Notes: generated by a model not told the origin, from the letters alone. Counted from the first letter of the stretch, positions 18,626 through 27,437 are shown. The stretch is 64,000 nt of DNA from CAZEHS01 sp964511875 (GCA_964511875.1 CAZEHS010000006.1:1-64000); one strand, 5' to 3'. A program made the numbers and translations.

Positions 18626-19068
18626 TGAAACGGGTGGGCTATCTGGCAGGGATGCTGCAGATTCTAATGGTTGCAGCTGTTGTAGGACTGGAGATTCTAT
18701 CCGGGAATCGAGGCGGTGTGAATCATCATGTTTTAGCCAGAAAACACCAGTGGTCCCAAAGTATTCTTAACTTGGAAAGGCTTCAACAGTTGGACATCTT
18801 TCTGGGTGTTTCGGCGCTAATGCTGTCAGCGGCACTTATACGGACATGGCTTAAGCCCACCGCAGACACCGCTTCAGGGAGAACAATGACTGACAGTCTT
18901 CTGCTGGCACTGTGTTTCACGGCGCTGACATTTTTCAGCTATCGACTGCCGTTCTTCCAGCAGCTGAGGGCTTCATCGTACGCGACACTGACTTTCGCAG
19001 CCGCAACACTGCTGCAGCTAGGCCTGATAGCCGCGCTGAAGCACAGTGACTCTAGGAAAATCGATTGA
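18622..19068 (+). CDS. Four-helix membrane protein coupled to the rhodanese lipoprotein
   Basis: I do not recognise this 148-residue protein. It has four hydrophobic segments (about 6-28, 52-72, 92-112, 117-138) with short loops; the loop at 29-50 is basic and His-rich (NHHVLARKHQWSQ). Its ATG overlaps the upstream stop codon, a strong sign of a joint function with the rhodanese protein, perhaps as a membrane partner. A second ATG three bases downstream could also serve. A terminator follows. Confidence 0.65.
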   Translation: MMKRVGYLAGMLQILMVAAVVGLEILSGNRGGVNHHVLARKHQWSQSILNLERLQQLDIFLGVSALMLSAALIRTWLKPTADTASGRTMTDSLLLALCFTALTFFSYRLPFFQQLRASSYATLTFAAATLLQLGLIAALKHSDSRKID

Positions 19069-19114
19069 TTTATCGAAGGTCTTACTTTGATGGGCTCAAA
19101 CCGACACTCTCATA

Positions 19115-19176
19115 AAATCAAGGAACAGCTAAGTCCTTCCTGCAAGGTGCTTGGCTGTTCTTTGATTTGGTTTTGA
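19115..19176 (+). terminator. Rho-independent terminator of the rhodanese operon
   Basis: AAATCAAGGAACAGCTAAG pairs, with two G-T-type mismatches, with CTTGGCTGTTCTTTGATTT around a loop of about 24 bases, followed by GGTTTTG. Confidence 0.7.
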
Positions 19177-19386
19177 AGTATAGGGAACAGTGTTTAATTC
19201 ACCATTTTATGGGTATATTATATATACTCAGATAAGCATCTCTAAAGCAGCCTGTTGCCAGGATTGTCCGACTGCCTTTCTTATAAGACTGGCAGTCATT
19301 GTTTTGGGTGAAAAAGAAAAAGCTCCTGTAAGTCCCATGGAATCAGGTCGTCGATCAGTTCTGCATTTGGAAGAAGGGAGGCTCTT

Positions 19387-19887
19387 ATGAATACGATTTT
19401 TACGCGCAGAAGCATCCGATCCTTCACCCGTGAAGCCATATCCGACAGCGACATTGACAAAATGCTCCACGCTTTGATGCAGGCACCTTCGGCCGGAAAT
19501 CAACAACCATGGGAAGTAATCGTAGTTAGAGACACCAACAGGCTGGAAAAGCTCTCCGGAGTCAGTCCTTATGCAAAAATGACAGCGGATGCATCGGTGG
19601 CTTTCATTCTATTGGCCAACGAAGCAGGGCATAAATACACAAAATTCTGGCAGCAGGATTTGGCTGCAGCAACCATGAATCTTCTTCTCCAGGCGGCAGA
19701 GCTCGGTTTAGGAGCCGTATGGCTTGGAGTTGCTCCGGAAGAAGAACGCATGGACTATATCCGCAAACTTTTCAACCTTCCCAAGCATCTGATGCCATTC
19801 TCAGTAGTGCCTGTCGGGCACTCCGAGAAGAAAAACGAATTCATTGACAGATATGTCCCTTCGAAGGTTCATTGGGATGAATATTGA
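19387..19887 (+). CDS. Nitroreductase family FMN oxidoreductase
   Basis: The 166-residue protein has the short nitroreductase pattern: FTRRSIRSFTREAI at the N-terminus (FMN phosphate contacts), MQAPSAGNQQPWEVIVV, and LLLQAAELGLGAVWLGVAP in the second half. These homodimers use FMN and NAD(P)H to reduce nitro, quinone or flavin substrates; the physiological substrate is not predictable. ATG 19387 follows GGGAGG. The gene is monocistronic and faces the sortase gene across a bidirectional stem-loop. Confidence 0.9.
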   Translation: MNTIFTRRSIRSFTREAISDSDIDKMLHALMQAPSAGNQQPWEVIVVRDTNRLEKLSGVSPYAKMTADASVAFILLANEAGHKYTKFWQQDLAAATMNLLLQAAELGLGAVWLGVAPEEERMDYIRKLFNLPKHLMPFSVVPVGHSEKKNEFIDRYVPSKVHWDEY

Positions 19888-19910
19888 ATGAAATTAGCGA
19901 AACGAAACCG

Positions 19911-19954
19911 AAGTACCCTGCATACGGACTTTAATAGTCTGCTGCAGGGTACTT
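19911..19954. terminator. Bidirectional stem-loop between convergent genes
   Basis: AAGTACCCTGCATACGGAC pairs with GTCTGCTGCAGGGTACTT around TTTAATA. It lies between the converging nitroreductase and sortase genes and probably terminates both. Confidence 0.75.
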
Positions 19955-19967
19955 TGATGATTGAGGC

Positions 19968-20540
19968 CTATTCAACTGTTACCAGATCTGCGGTGATGAT
20001 ATAGCGTTCAGGAGCGCTGCCGATAAAATGGAACGGATAGCAGGTACTGAGCGTCAGCATTGCATGATCCGAAGGTACGATCACTGTTCTGTCATCCTTA
20101 TCGACAATCCGAGACCCACTCATTTCATAGGTGAAGGCCCCGGTTGCTGTTTCTACGATCAGCTTATCTCCGATCTTTAATTTTCCCAGCTTTGAGAAAA
20201 CCGTATCCCGATGCCCAGAGAGAACACAATTATCATTTTCTCCAGGCATTACGCTTTGAATATAATGCCCTACGCCGTTCTTAAGCTCATCCGAACCGGT
20301 TCCCTGAACAATCGGCAGCTTCTGTTCCAATACTGGGATCCGAAGAATTCCGATATCGTCCCCGGCCATCACATCCGCCGCTGTATAGGGTTCTGCAACC
20401 GGACTCACTGACTTTGCCTGTTCATATGTGATCGGGGTCAAAATATTTATCAGTGACCAGCAGATTAAACCGATTCCAAGGGCGAATGCCGCCAAAGACA
20501 GCATTCTTGCCCTTGAGCACCGGCGCACCTTCGTATCCAT
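19968..20540 (-). CDS. Sortase (class D-like)
   Basis: The 190-residue protein has an N-terminal membrane anchor (about 13-34) and a sortase beta-barrel. The catalytic triad is visible: His 110 in LSGHRDT, Cys 167 in LSTCYPF and Arg 179 in APERY. The length and the TLSTCYPF context resemble class D sortases of Firmicutes. It lies four bases downstream of the gene for an LPKTA-bearing surface protein on the same strand, which is therefore its probable substrate. It would act outside the membrane, cleaving LPKT-A and attaching the protein to peptidoglycan. Confidence 0.92.
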   Translation of the reverse strand: MDTKVRRCSRARMLSLAAFALGIGLICWSLINILTPITYEQAKSVSPVAEPYTAADVMAGDDIGILRIPVLEQKLPIVQGTGSDELKNGVGHYIQSVMPGENDNCVLSGHRDTVFSKLGKLKIGDKLIVETATGAFTYEMSGSRIVDKDDRTVIVPSDHAMLTLSTCYPFHFIGSAPERYIITADLVTVE

Positions 20541-20544
20541 GAAT

Positions 20545-21882
20545 CTACCGGTTATTCGGCTTCCAGCTCACAGCTCCGATCAGCATCAATGCGGTTCCTG
20601 CAAGAAGGACGTGGTACCATGGTGAGGCGGTTTTCGGGAGCTCGCCGCCGGTAATCGTTGGTGTAGGAGCTGCCGGGGGTGTGATTGTGTCCAGGGGGAT
20701 TTCACCATTCAAAATGATTGCTGCGGATGGTGTTGCAACGACAGGCACAGTGACAACAACCGTCGCAGCCGCTGTGTCGGATGCAGTCATATCATTTGCA
20801 CTGCCTGTAGCAGTGGCAGTATTCTTCGTGGTTACACCGATAATTGCTGAGCTTGTGTAGATCCATGTCTCGCTGGGCTGAAGCAGATCATCACTGTTGG
20901 TATCACCTGTAGAATAATTCACAGTTCTGATTTTGTCATCCGTGACACGGACATCACTCAGAGGTTCCGTACCAGGGTTGGTCACTTCGTAAGTATAGGC
21001 AACGGAGCCTGGTCCGGAAGTCAATTCCAGGGGATCAGGCGTTTTTGTAATTTTGATCAATGGAGGTGATGCCGGTTCCTCATCCTTCACATTTCCGCCT
21101 GTGGAGCTGGGTGACGGTGTGGTTGTCGGAGCAGGTGAAGGTGTTGTGGTCAGAGAAGTGAGGCAGATACCGTTCGTAATGACATTGTTATCAAGTGTGA
21201 TAGCGCCATTTCTTGCCAGCAGCTGTCCCTGGACTGTCGCACCGCTATTTGCCGTAATCGATGACATTGCGAAAATGTGCCCGACGAAATGAGAATTTGT
21301 TCCCAAGGTAGCGGAACTTCCGACAGGCCAGAACGTTCGGCAGTACCGTGCACTGTTGATGAGGTTGACATTACTGCCGGATGCAGTGATGAGGGTGGAT
21401 GCCGTCTTGAAAATGAAGACCCCATCAGGATCGCCCTGGGCATCAAGCGTCAGTGTACCTGTGATCTGGAAAGTGCCGTCAGCCGAATCATACATGCCTG
21501 GTGTAAGTGTAGTCCCTCCAAGCTCAGTAGGAATTCGTGTGACAGGCGTTCTTCCAGCAGCATCATCATAGGCGATTGCCAGATCGGCCTTAGCTGCTGA
21601 TGCTACACCGTCAGCAAGGTGGACAGCACCACTCACCGAAGCGCTTGTGGCTCCTGTAAACACAGTCCCTGGGTGAAGACCTACATCTCCGCCGGCATCG
21701 CCGTTGATAGTCGTCGTTCCTGTATTGGTGATAGTAGACCCGGCCAAGACAGCAAAACTAGCGGTTGATCCCAGACTAACAGTAGGCTGTGCAGCCATAC
21801 TGATCATGGGTGCCGCAATCATCACAACCAGTAAAATCGTGAGCAGCAGGGGTACGTACCGCATATTTCTGAATTTTTTCAT
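20545..21882 (-). CDS. DUF3494 (ice-binding-like) surface protein with LPKTA sorting signal
   Basis: The 445-residue protein has a signal peptide (about 1-32, ending AAPMISMAA). A DUF3494 beta-solenoid spans about 34-250, with LGSTASFAVLAGSTITNTG, GDAGGDVGLHPGT, DGVFIFKTASTL and FVGHIFAMSSITANSGATV. A Pro/Ser/Thr linker and one DUF11-like Ig domain (about 285-385) follow. The C-terminus has LPKTA (415-419), a hydrophobic stretch and a basic tail, a full cell-wall sorting signal. DUF3494 proteins include ice-binding proteins, but many members act as generic adhesins. ATG 21882 is preferred; GTG 21894 abuts the GAGGAG ribosome site. A sortase gene follows four bases later. Confidence 0.87.
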   Translation of the reverse strand: MKKFRNMRYVPLLLTILLVVMIAAPMISMAAQPTVSLGSTASFAVLAGSTITNTGTTTINGDAGGDVGLHPGTVFTGATSASVSGAVHLADGVASAAKADLAIAYDDAAGRTPVTRIPTELGGTTLTPGMYDSADGTFQITGTLTLDAQGDPDGVFIFKTASTLITASGSNVNLINSARYCRTFWPVGSSATLGTNSHFVGHIFAMSSITANSGATVQGQLLARNGAITLDNNVITNGICLTSLTTTPSPAPTTTPSPSSTGGNVKDEEPASPPLIKITKTPDPLELTSGPGSVAYTYEVTNPGTEPLSDVRVTDDKIRTVNYSTGDTNSDDLLQPSETWIYTSSAIIGVTTKNTATATGSANDMTASDTAAATVVVTVPVVATPSAAIILNGEIPLDTITPPAAPTPTITGGELPKTASPWYHVLLAGTALMLIGAVSWKPNNR

Positions 21883-21916
21883 TGTTTGATTCACTCCTCA
21901 CTATAAATAGTTGTAT

Positions 21917-22066
21917 TTAAAGTATTTTTCTGCCTTGAATCACACGTAATAAAACCATGATAATTGCAATCACCAGGAGAACATGGATGAATCCGCCGAT
22001 TGTAACAGAGCTGACAACACCGAGCAGCCATAGGATCAGAAGTATTACCGCAATTGTATATAACAT
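21917..22066 (-). CDS. Lmo0937-type small membrane protein (49 residues)
   Basis: The short frame begins MLYTIAVILLILWLLG and ends VIQGRKIL. It is a compact hydrophobic protein with two helices separated by SSVTIGGFIH, typical of the Lmo0937/YtjA-like small membrane family. GGGAAGGTGACAATC precedes ATG. A close paralogue lies at 46701-46847. The function is unknown; relatives are often found with stress-induced genes, and the neighbour upstream is a stress-type amphipathic protein. Confidence 0.75.
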   Translation of the reverse strand: MLYTIAVILLILWLLGVVSSVTIGGFIHVLLVIAIIMVLLRVIQGRKIL

Positions 22067-22232
22067 GATTGTCACCTTCCCTTTTGAGTTTGTTAGAGGG
22101 TTGTCCTCTTATCCGATGCCTAACAGTTCTAAGACTCCCGCTTCTAAAGCGGAAGTAGAGAACTGTAAGGCCCTGGATCATCTCTACTAAGGTTCAGATG
22201 GAGTAGAAACTCCACCTGAACCAAGGATCGCT

Positions 22233-22436
22233 TCATTTCTTAACAGCTTTCTTGATTTTTTTTGTAACTTTCTTAGCTGTCTTATTCACATCATGGGCCA
22301 AATTATTGTACCCGTGCTTAATGTCCTTTTTTGCTTCATCAGCAGATTCCTTAATTGTCTCCGCCTGTTTTTGAACGGTTTCCCTGATGTTCTCTGCAAC
22401 CTGAGCAAGATCTCTTTTTAGATTGTCATTAGTCAT
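22233..22436 (-). CDS. Small Lys-rich amphipathic helical protein
   Basis: The 67-residue protein starts MTNDNLKRDLAQVAENIRET and ends in a Lys-rich tail (KKVTKKIKKAVKK). It has no hydrophobic segment and reads as one long amphipathic helix with 11-residue-like periodicity, as in LEA/apolipoprotein-like or YtxH-associated stress proteins. GGAGGTTTGAAA before ATG 22436 fixes the start, although the frame stays open upstream to 22523. The function is unknown; it could bind membranes or nucleic acid. Confidence 0.65.
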   Translation of the reverse strand: MTNDNLKRDLAQVAENIRETVQKQAETIKESADEAKKDIKHGYNNLAHDVNKTAKKVTKKIKKAVKK

Positions 22437-22605
22437 TTTCAAACCTCCATGGTGTTTAGTTTCAAATTGCGCCAAAACAAATGAATCCTTCTTAATATCA
22501 ATGATAGATGGTACCGCTGACAAAATTCTGACAAGAGGGCTTTTGTGTCAGGAAAATTACAGAAAAAAGGCACCCGAACACGGTTATAAGGCCGAATCGG
22601 AGTGC

Positions 22606-22635
22606 ATGTCAATTTCAGTGCAATTATTGTATAAT
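22606..22635 (+). promoter_or_regulatory. Candidate sigma-A promoter for the TauE/SafE gene
   Basis: A consensus -10 TATAAT (22630-22635) has ATGTCA (22606-22611, four of six -35 matches) 18 bases upstream. Transcription would start near 22642, shortly before ATG 22660. Confidence 0.55.
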
Positions 22636-22659
22636 CATGGTGTATCTGATGGGGCATAG

Positions 22660-23436
22660 ATGGTCAAATGGGGGATTGGAATGGAGTTGTTGAATGGGAT
22701 GGATTTAAGCAGCCTGCAGTGGATCAGTCTGATCATAGCATCCGCACTTTTCGGATTTTCAAAAACCGGAATAGGCGGAACCTCAATGCTCGCAGTCCCC
22801 ATACTTGCAGCAGTTTTCGGCGGCAAGGTTTCAACCGGATTGATCCTGCCTTTACTGTTGGTAGGTGATGTTTTTGCAATCAACTATTACAGGAAACTAG
22901 CGAAATGGAGCGACATCAGGAAACTGATGCTCTGGAACTGCTGCGGTCTTTTACTCGGAACACTGGTTGGAAACCAAATAAATGATATCCAATTCAAAGC
23001 CCTGATAGGTTTATCAGTCATTGTATGCCTGGCAATCCTGGTGTATTCCGAGATGAAAGGCGATAATCTGAAGGTTCCGGAAAAAACCTGGGTGTATGTG
23101 CTTTTTGGGATTTTATGCGGCTTCACATCAATGATCGGCAACGCGGCGGGCCCGATATTCAGTATATTTCTACTTGCCAAGGGTTTCAGGAAAAACTCGT
23201 TTATGGGAACCACTTCATGGTTCTTCTTCATCAACAATCTTATTAAATTGCCGTTACAGATATTCGTATGGCACAATATCTCATCACAAACCGTCATGCT
23301 GGCAGCCTTCATGATTCCGGCAATTGCAGTAGGTGCATTACTCGGCATCGTCGTTATTAAAAGAATAAACGAAAAACACTTCAGATATACGATTCTGGCA
23401 ATGACAGCAATAGCCGCAATGAAACTTTTCATCTGA
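22660..23436 (+). CDS. TauE/SafE-family membrane permease
   Basis: The 258-residue protein has about eight membrane helices. Family segments are FGFSKTGIGGTSMLAVPILAA near the N-terminus and the repeated FGILCGFTSMIGNAAGPIFSI in the second half, which mark the two inverted repeats of the TauE/SafE (sulfite/organosulfonate/anion exporter) family. The substrate is unknown. Two starts are possible: ATG 22660, or ATG 22681 preceded by GGGGGATTGGA. It is transcribed alone; a hairpin follows at 23577. Confidence 0.85.
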   Translation: MVKWGIGMELLNGMDLSSLQWISLIIASALFGFSKTGIGGTSMLAVPILAAVFGGKVSTGLILPLLLVGDVFAINYYRKLAKWSDIRKLMLWNCCGLLLGTLVGNQINDIQFKALIGLSVIVCLAILVYSEMKGDNLKVPEKTWVYVLFGILCGFTSMIGNAAGPIFSIFLLAKGFRKNSFMGTTSWFFFINNLIKLPLQIFVWHNISSQTVMLAAFMIPAIAVGALLGIVVIKRINEKHFRYTILAMTAIAAMKLFI

Positions 23437-23576
23437 CTGAGGCTTACCTGGCTCTTTCAGGCTGTTTACCAGTGCGCTGTTTTGGGTAAATATCGAATGA
23501 AAGCTTGACACTACGTGGAGAACGATGAACTCAGGGAATATATGGACGCTTATGTCCTTTTCAGTACGAACAGCGT

Positions 23577-23602
23577 AACCGACCATACCTGGTTGGTTTT
23601 TT
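23577..23602 (+). terminator. Rho-independent terminator upstream of the DUF4153 gene
   Basis: AACCGACC pairs with GGTTGGTT around ATACCT, followed by a T-run. It ends 28 bases before the DUF4153 start codon, so it either ends the TauE transcript or attenuates read-through into the next gene. Confidence 0.75.
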
Positions 23603-23630
23603 GTGTTTAATGCAAGAGGAGGGGTTGAAG

Positions 23631-25439
23631 ATGATGCTTTTCAATATTCTGCAAGCAAAGCTCAGAGGTCTGTACGACGCCGTATCTCGCTATCCGCTGA
23701 CAATTGTTTTTCTCATCGCGGCAGCAGTCGTAAATGCAATGGCTATAAATCGGGATACGGATTATTTCAAGTTTTTCCTGACCTATGCAGTTGGCGCCAG
23801 CCTTGGGTTTACCCTGCAGGCGGCTTGGGAGCGCTATTATGAAAAGATTTCAACCCGCGCTGTTTTGATGGGAGTGGGTTTGCTTTTGACTCTTGGCTAT
23901 TTTCTGATTGTAAGGCGTTACACAACCACCAGCATTGAAACATGGATCAGGACATCAGTCGCTATTTTTGCACTGGCTATGGCTTACATCTGGGTGCCGG
24001 TGATAAAAAGCAAGGTCAGCTTCAATGAAAGCTTCATGACGGTGTTCAAGTCATTCTTCAATTCACTGCTGTTTTCCGGAGTGCTCCTTATGGGAGTATC
24101 ATTGATCATAACCGCTACTGACCTGCTTCTTTTCCGGGTGGATGAAAAGGTATTTGCTCATTCTGCAAACCTGATCATGGTCCTCTTTGCGCCAATCTAT
24201 TTCCTGTCGCTTATTCCGATCTATCCAGGTGTTTCCGATGATTCACTTCCACCTGAGCGGCTGGAGGAGCGTGATGAAAGGATCGCGAAGTCATCAGGCT
24301 GCCCAAAATTTCTGGAGATTCTCATCTCCTATATAATCATTCCGCTATTATCAATATATACCGTCATCCTCGTGATATACATCGCAACAAACATTACGGG
24401 AAAATTCTGGACAGACAATCGTCTTGAACCGATGCTCGTTGGATTTGCCATTACTGTCATCCTGATCTATATACTGGCCAGCAGGCTTGAAAATAGATTC
24501 GCAGTGCTTTTCCGAAAGGTCTTTCCGAAGATTCTTGTACCGATTGTACTTTTTCAGATTGTGTCCTCAGTCATAAGGACCATGGATACCGGGATCATGC
24601 ACGGGCGTTATTATGTGATCCTGTTTGGCATTTTTGCTGCCATTACCGGCATACTGCTGAGCTTTATGCCGGTGCGTAAAAACGGTATCGTAGCAGCACT
24701 TCTGATTGTTTTTTCAGTCATCTCAATCGTTCCGCCAGTGGATGCCTTTACAATCAGCCGGTCAAATCAGCTGGGAATGCTTGAAAGTGCGCTGGTGAAA
24801 AACAATATGCTTCAGGGAAACAAGATCATAGCCAATCCGGATGTTCCAGAGGCGGACAGGAAAGTCATTTCCGATACCATAAACTACCTGGGAATGATGG
24901 AATACACGAAGGACATAGCATACCTCGGAGAAGATTTCAATTCGTATGAGGATTTCTACGACACCTTTGGGTTTTACAGGTATGAAGAGACCTTATACGG
25001 ACAGGAGGCAGTCAATCTCAACCTGAATCCGCAATCGCCGATTGATATTTCCGGATACGACAGATTTGTTACTGTTGGTACCTATTATGAAAAGGGGAGT
25101 CCGGATACAGTAACCAAGATATGTGATTTTGAAAAGGCTGGCGTGACATACACCCTCTCACGAACAGGCACACCTGATCCGGGGAAAATCTGGCTGTCAG
25201 ATGATAAAGGTCAGGAGCTGATCACTGTCGATCTGAAGGACGTTTTCGATAAGTTCGACACCTCGGCCGGCGGGAATTACCGGATCAGTAAGGATTCCAT
25301 ACCGGCAGAGGAGGCAACCTACACCCAGGAAAACGACAGGGTGCTGATTTCACTGGTGGCATTACACCTGTATATCGACAAATCAAATATAGAACAGCAA
25401 TACGGTGGCGATTTTTATGTACTGATGAAAATCAAATAA
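23631..25439 (+). CDS. DUF4153-family polytopic membrane protein
   Basis: The 602-residue protein has about a dozen membrane helices in the first 395 residues (for example YPLTIVFLIAAAVVNAMAI and SFFNSLLFSGVLLMGVSLII) and a soluble outside or inside C-terminal domain of about 200 residues. The helix pattern and FAPIYFLSLIPIYPG are typical of DUF4153 proteins, whose function is unknown. GAGGAGGGG immediately before ATG 23631 sets the start; an in-frame ATG at 23611 lies before that site. Next on the strand is an EFR1-like ferredoxin gene. Confidence 0.8.
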   Translation: MMLFNILQAKLRGLYDAVSRYPLTIVFLIAAAVVNAMAINRDTDYFKFFLTYAVGASLGFTLQAAWERYYEKISTRAVLMGVGLLLTLGYFLIVRRYTTTSIETWIRTSVAIFALAMAYIWVPVIKSKVSFNESFMTVFKSFFNSLLFSGVLLMGVSLIITATDLLLFRVDEKVFAHSANLIMVLFAPIYFLSLIPIYPGVSDDSLPPERLEERDERIAKSSGCPKFLEILISYIIIPLLSIYTVILVIYIATNITGKFWTDNRLEPMLVGFAITVILIYILASRLENRFAVLFRKVFPKILVPIVLFQIVSSVIRTMDTGIMHGRYYVILFGIFAAITGILLSFMPVRKNGIVAALLIVFSVISIVPPVDAFTISRSNQLGMLESALVKNNMLQGNKIIANPDVPEADRKVISDTINYLGMMEYTKDIAYLGEDFNSYEDFYDTFGFYRYEETLYGQEAVNLNLNPQSPIDISGYDRFVTVGTYYEKGSPDTVTKICDFEKAGVTYTLSRTGTPDPGKIWLSDDKGQELITVDLKDVFDKFDTSAGGNYRISKDSIPAEEATYTQENDRVLISLVALHLYIDKSNIEQQYGGDFYVLMKIK

Positions 25440-25478
25440 CTTTGATCAGCGGTTATTGAAGTTAAAGGAGGCGTTGTG

Positions 25479-26297
25479 ATGAAGGTCACCCTATACTATT
25501 TTTCAGGAACCGGGAATTCTCTATACGTTGCGAAGGAATTGAAGGGACTGCTGCCTGAAGCAGAGGCTGTTCCCATACTCTCATTGATAGACAGCGGGCA
25601 GACGTATTCTCTTCCTGCAGGCGCCGTGGGCTTCGTGTACCCCATCTATATGAACGCTCTCCCGAAGCCTGTAAAAGCCTTCATTGACCGTTGCGATTTC
25701 AGTTCGGTGAATTCTGTGTTCGCAGTAGCTACCCATGGGGGATTTCCGGGGAAGGCAGGGGTATATCTAAGCAGCCTGCTCAAGGTCAAAGGAAAAAAAT
25801 TGGATCAATATTTCCAGGTCCGAATGATAATGAATACCCCCAAGGGTGTCGCTCCTAAACCTCTGATGAGGCTGGACTGGGAAAAAGACATCACTGCTGG
25901 GCAGGTGTCAGCTGTGCAGGCTCATTTGGATGAATGTATCAAAGGTATTGCGGATGGAATACTGAGAGGGGATCCGTTTGTCTGTGAGAATGCTGGATTT
26001 TTTACACGGCAGCTCTGGCGCATTTCAGGGGCTTCGAACCCTAAGCTGGAATTCATTCTGGATTCTACCTGTACCGGATGCGGCATGTGTGAAAAGGTCT
26101 GCCCATCCGGCCGAGTGCAGTTCAAGGAAGGACGCCCCCGGTGGAATACGGAGGTGGACTGCTATTACTGCTATGCATGCTTCAACTTCTGTCCGGTTCA
26201 GGCTATCGGTGTGAAGCATTACACGAAAAAAATGGGCCGTTATCATCACCCGAGGATCTCTTTTGAAGAGATTGCTGAGCAGAAAGAGAGGCGCTGA
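25479..26297 (+). CDS. EFR1-type flavodoxin-ferredoxin fusion
   Basis: The 272-residue protein starts with a flavodoxin-like FMN domain (YYFSGTGNSLYVAKEL at 6-21, AVATHGGFPGKAG in the middle). It ends with two 4Fe-4S motifs, CTGCGMCEKVCPSG (about 197-210) and CYYCYACFNFCP (about 224-235). This is the EFRO/EFR1 family, common in strict anaerobes, carrying electrons between low-potential donors and unknown acceptors. The second cluster motif has C-x2-C-x2-C-x3-CP. ATG 25479 is spaced seven bases from AGGAGG; GTG 25476 is too close. A TspO-like gene begins four bases after the stop. Confidence 0.9.
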   Translation: MKVTLYYFSGTGNSLYVAKELKGLLPEAEAVPILSLIDSGQTYSLPAGAVGFVYPIYMNALPKPVKAFIDRCDFSSVNSVFAVATHGGFPGKAGVYLSSLLKVKGKKLDQYFQVRMIMNTPKGVAPKPLMRLDWEKDITAGQVSAVQAHLDECIKGIADGILRGDPFVCENAGFFTRQLWRISGASNPKLEFILDSTCTGCGMCEKVCPSGRVQFKEGRPRWNTEVDCYYCYACFNFCPVQAIGVKHYTKKMGRYHHPRISFEEIAEQKERR

Positions 26298-26300
26298 ACA

Positions 26301-27098
26301 TTGAAAAATTCTATTAAAATACTTGTTTCAGTAACTTTTTCGGCAATGATCATAGTCAATGCGCTCGCCAATATCCTGCCGATAAACGGGCAGGGGACAG
26401 GTCAGGTATCGGATTCATACCCTAATCTTTTTGCACCGGCCGGGTTCACTTTTGCAATATGGGGCTTGATCTACATGCTGCTGGGGGGCTACACACTTTA
26501 TCAGCTTGGATTTTTTCAGGGGGCACAAGAAATCAAGACGAACGTTCTTGATAAGATAGGACTTTACTTTTCACTGTCATCTGTTGCCAATTCAGCTTGG
26601 ATTTTCTCATGGCACTATAATCTGATTCCATTATCCATGCTGCTGATGACAGTGATTCTAGTCTGTCTGATCTTCATCAGCCAGATGATCAACAATGAAC
26701 AGCTGACTCTAAGGGAAAGAGTATTCATAGGACTCCCTTTCAGCGTATACTTCGGCTGGATTACAGTAGCGACCATCGCAAATGCGACTGTTCTTCTTGT
26801 CAGTCTGGGCTGGAACGGATTCGGATTACCCGATTCGACTTGGACAATCATCATGCTGTCAGTCGGGATGATGATAGGGATTTCGACGATGTTGAAAAAT
26901 ACTGACATTGCATTCGGCCTTGTTCTTTTATGGGCATATGCCGGGATATTACAAAAACACATTTCAATGGAAGGATTTGACGGCCAATATCCAGGTGTCA
27001 TCACAACGGCAATTATCTGTATCGGTTTGCTGTTCATCGTCGAGATGTACGGAATTATTTCCAAGCGTGAAAACATCAAATTTCATCTCAAGGGTTAA
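26301..27098 (+). CDS. TspO/MBR-like tryptophan-rich membrane protein
   Basis: The 265-residue protein has seven hydrophobic helices; FAPAGFTFAIWGLIY (about 47-61) is a TspO-like signature. At this length and with a duplicated helix set it belongs to the longer TspO-related family often called tryptophan-rich sensory protein, rather than classical 160-residue TspO. The ligand is unknown (porphyrins for classical TspO). The start codon is TTG at 26301, preceded by GAGAGG, only four bases after the EFR1 stop, implying coupling. Confidence 0.75.
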   Translation: MKNSIKILVSVTFSAMIIVNALANILPINGQGTGQVSDSYPNLFAPAGFTFAIWGLIYMLLGGYTLYQLGFFQGAQEIKTNVLDKIGLYFSLSSVANSAWIFSWHYNLIPLSMLLMTVILVCLIFISQMINNEQLTLRERVFIGLPFSVYFGWITVATIANATVLLVSLGWNGFGLPDSTWTIIMLSVGMMIGISTMLKNTDIAFGLVLLWAYAGILQKHISMEGFDGQYPGVITTAIICIGLLFIVEMYGIISKRENIKFHLKG

Positions 27099-27146
27099 TT
27101 GATCTGAATCGGGGTATATTACAGAAAACGGATTCAGGAGGCGCTT

Positions 27147-27356
27147 ATGGATCAATCGATTGACAGGGTTTTATTGGTTTGCAATGTTGACAGTACTCAT
27201 ACTTCAGAGGTCAACAGCGTTATTGAGCGTGAAAGGAAAATGGGTTACCTGTGCGTTTCACAGAGCGTTGTGCCTGTTCCGAATACATCTCCGGTTCAAT
27301 ACACTTTCAGTCTTGGTTTTTCCAGATCTGAAAGCTGCGGTAATGTGGGAGGCTGA
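27147..27356 (+). CDS. Small hypothetical protein (69 residues)
   Basis: An AGGAGG seven bases before ATG 27147 makes this a likely gene. The product begins MDQSIDRVLLVCNVDSTHTS and contains VNSVIERERKMGYLCVSQ then YTFSLGFSR. It reads as a strand-helix-strand-strand unit like the short DUF1737/DUF4177-type proteins, but that similarity is my impression only. There are no membrane segments. It is transcribed after the TspO-like gene and is followed by a bidirectional terminator. Confidence 0.5.
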   Translation: MDQSIDRVLLVCNVDSTHTSEVNSVIERERKMGYLCVSQSVVPVPNTSPVQYTFSLGFSRSESCGNVGG

Positions 27357-27395
27357 GAAGAATCCCGAAGGAAATGCGAAGAGTGTTTGGAAGAA

Positions 27396-27437
27396 AAAAC
27401 AGCCTTCGACGGCTTGATAACCGTCGAAGGCTGTTTT
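27396..27437. terminator. Bidirectional terminator
   Basis: AAAACAGCCTTCGACGG pairs perfectly with CCGTCGAAGGCTGTTTT around an eight-base loop. A-run on one side and T-run on the other serve both strands; it sits between converging genes. Confidence 0.9.
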
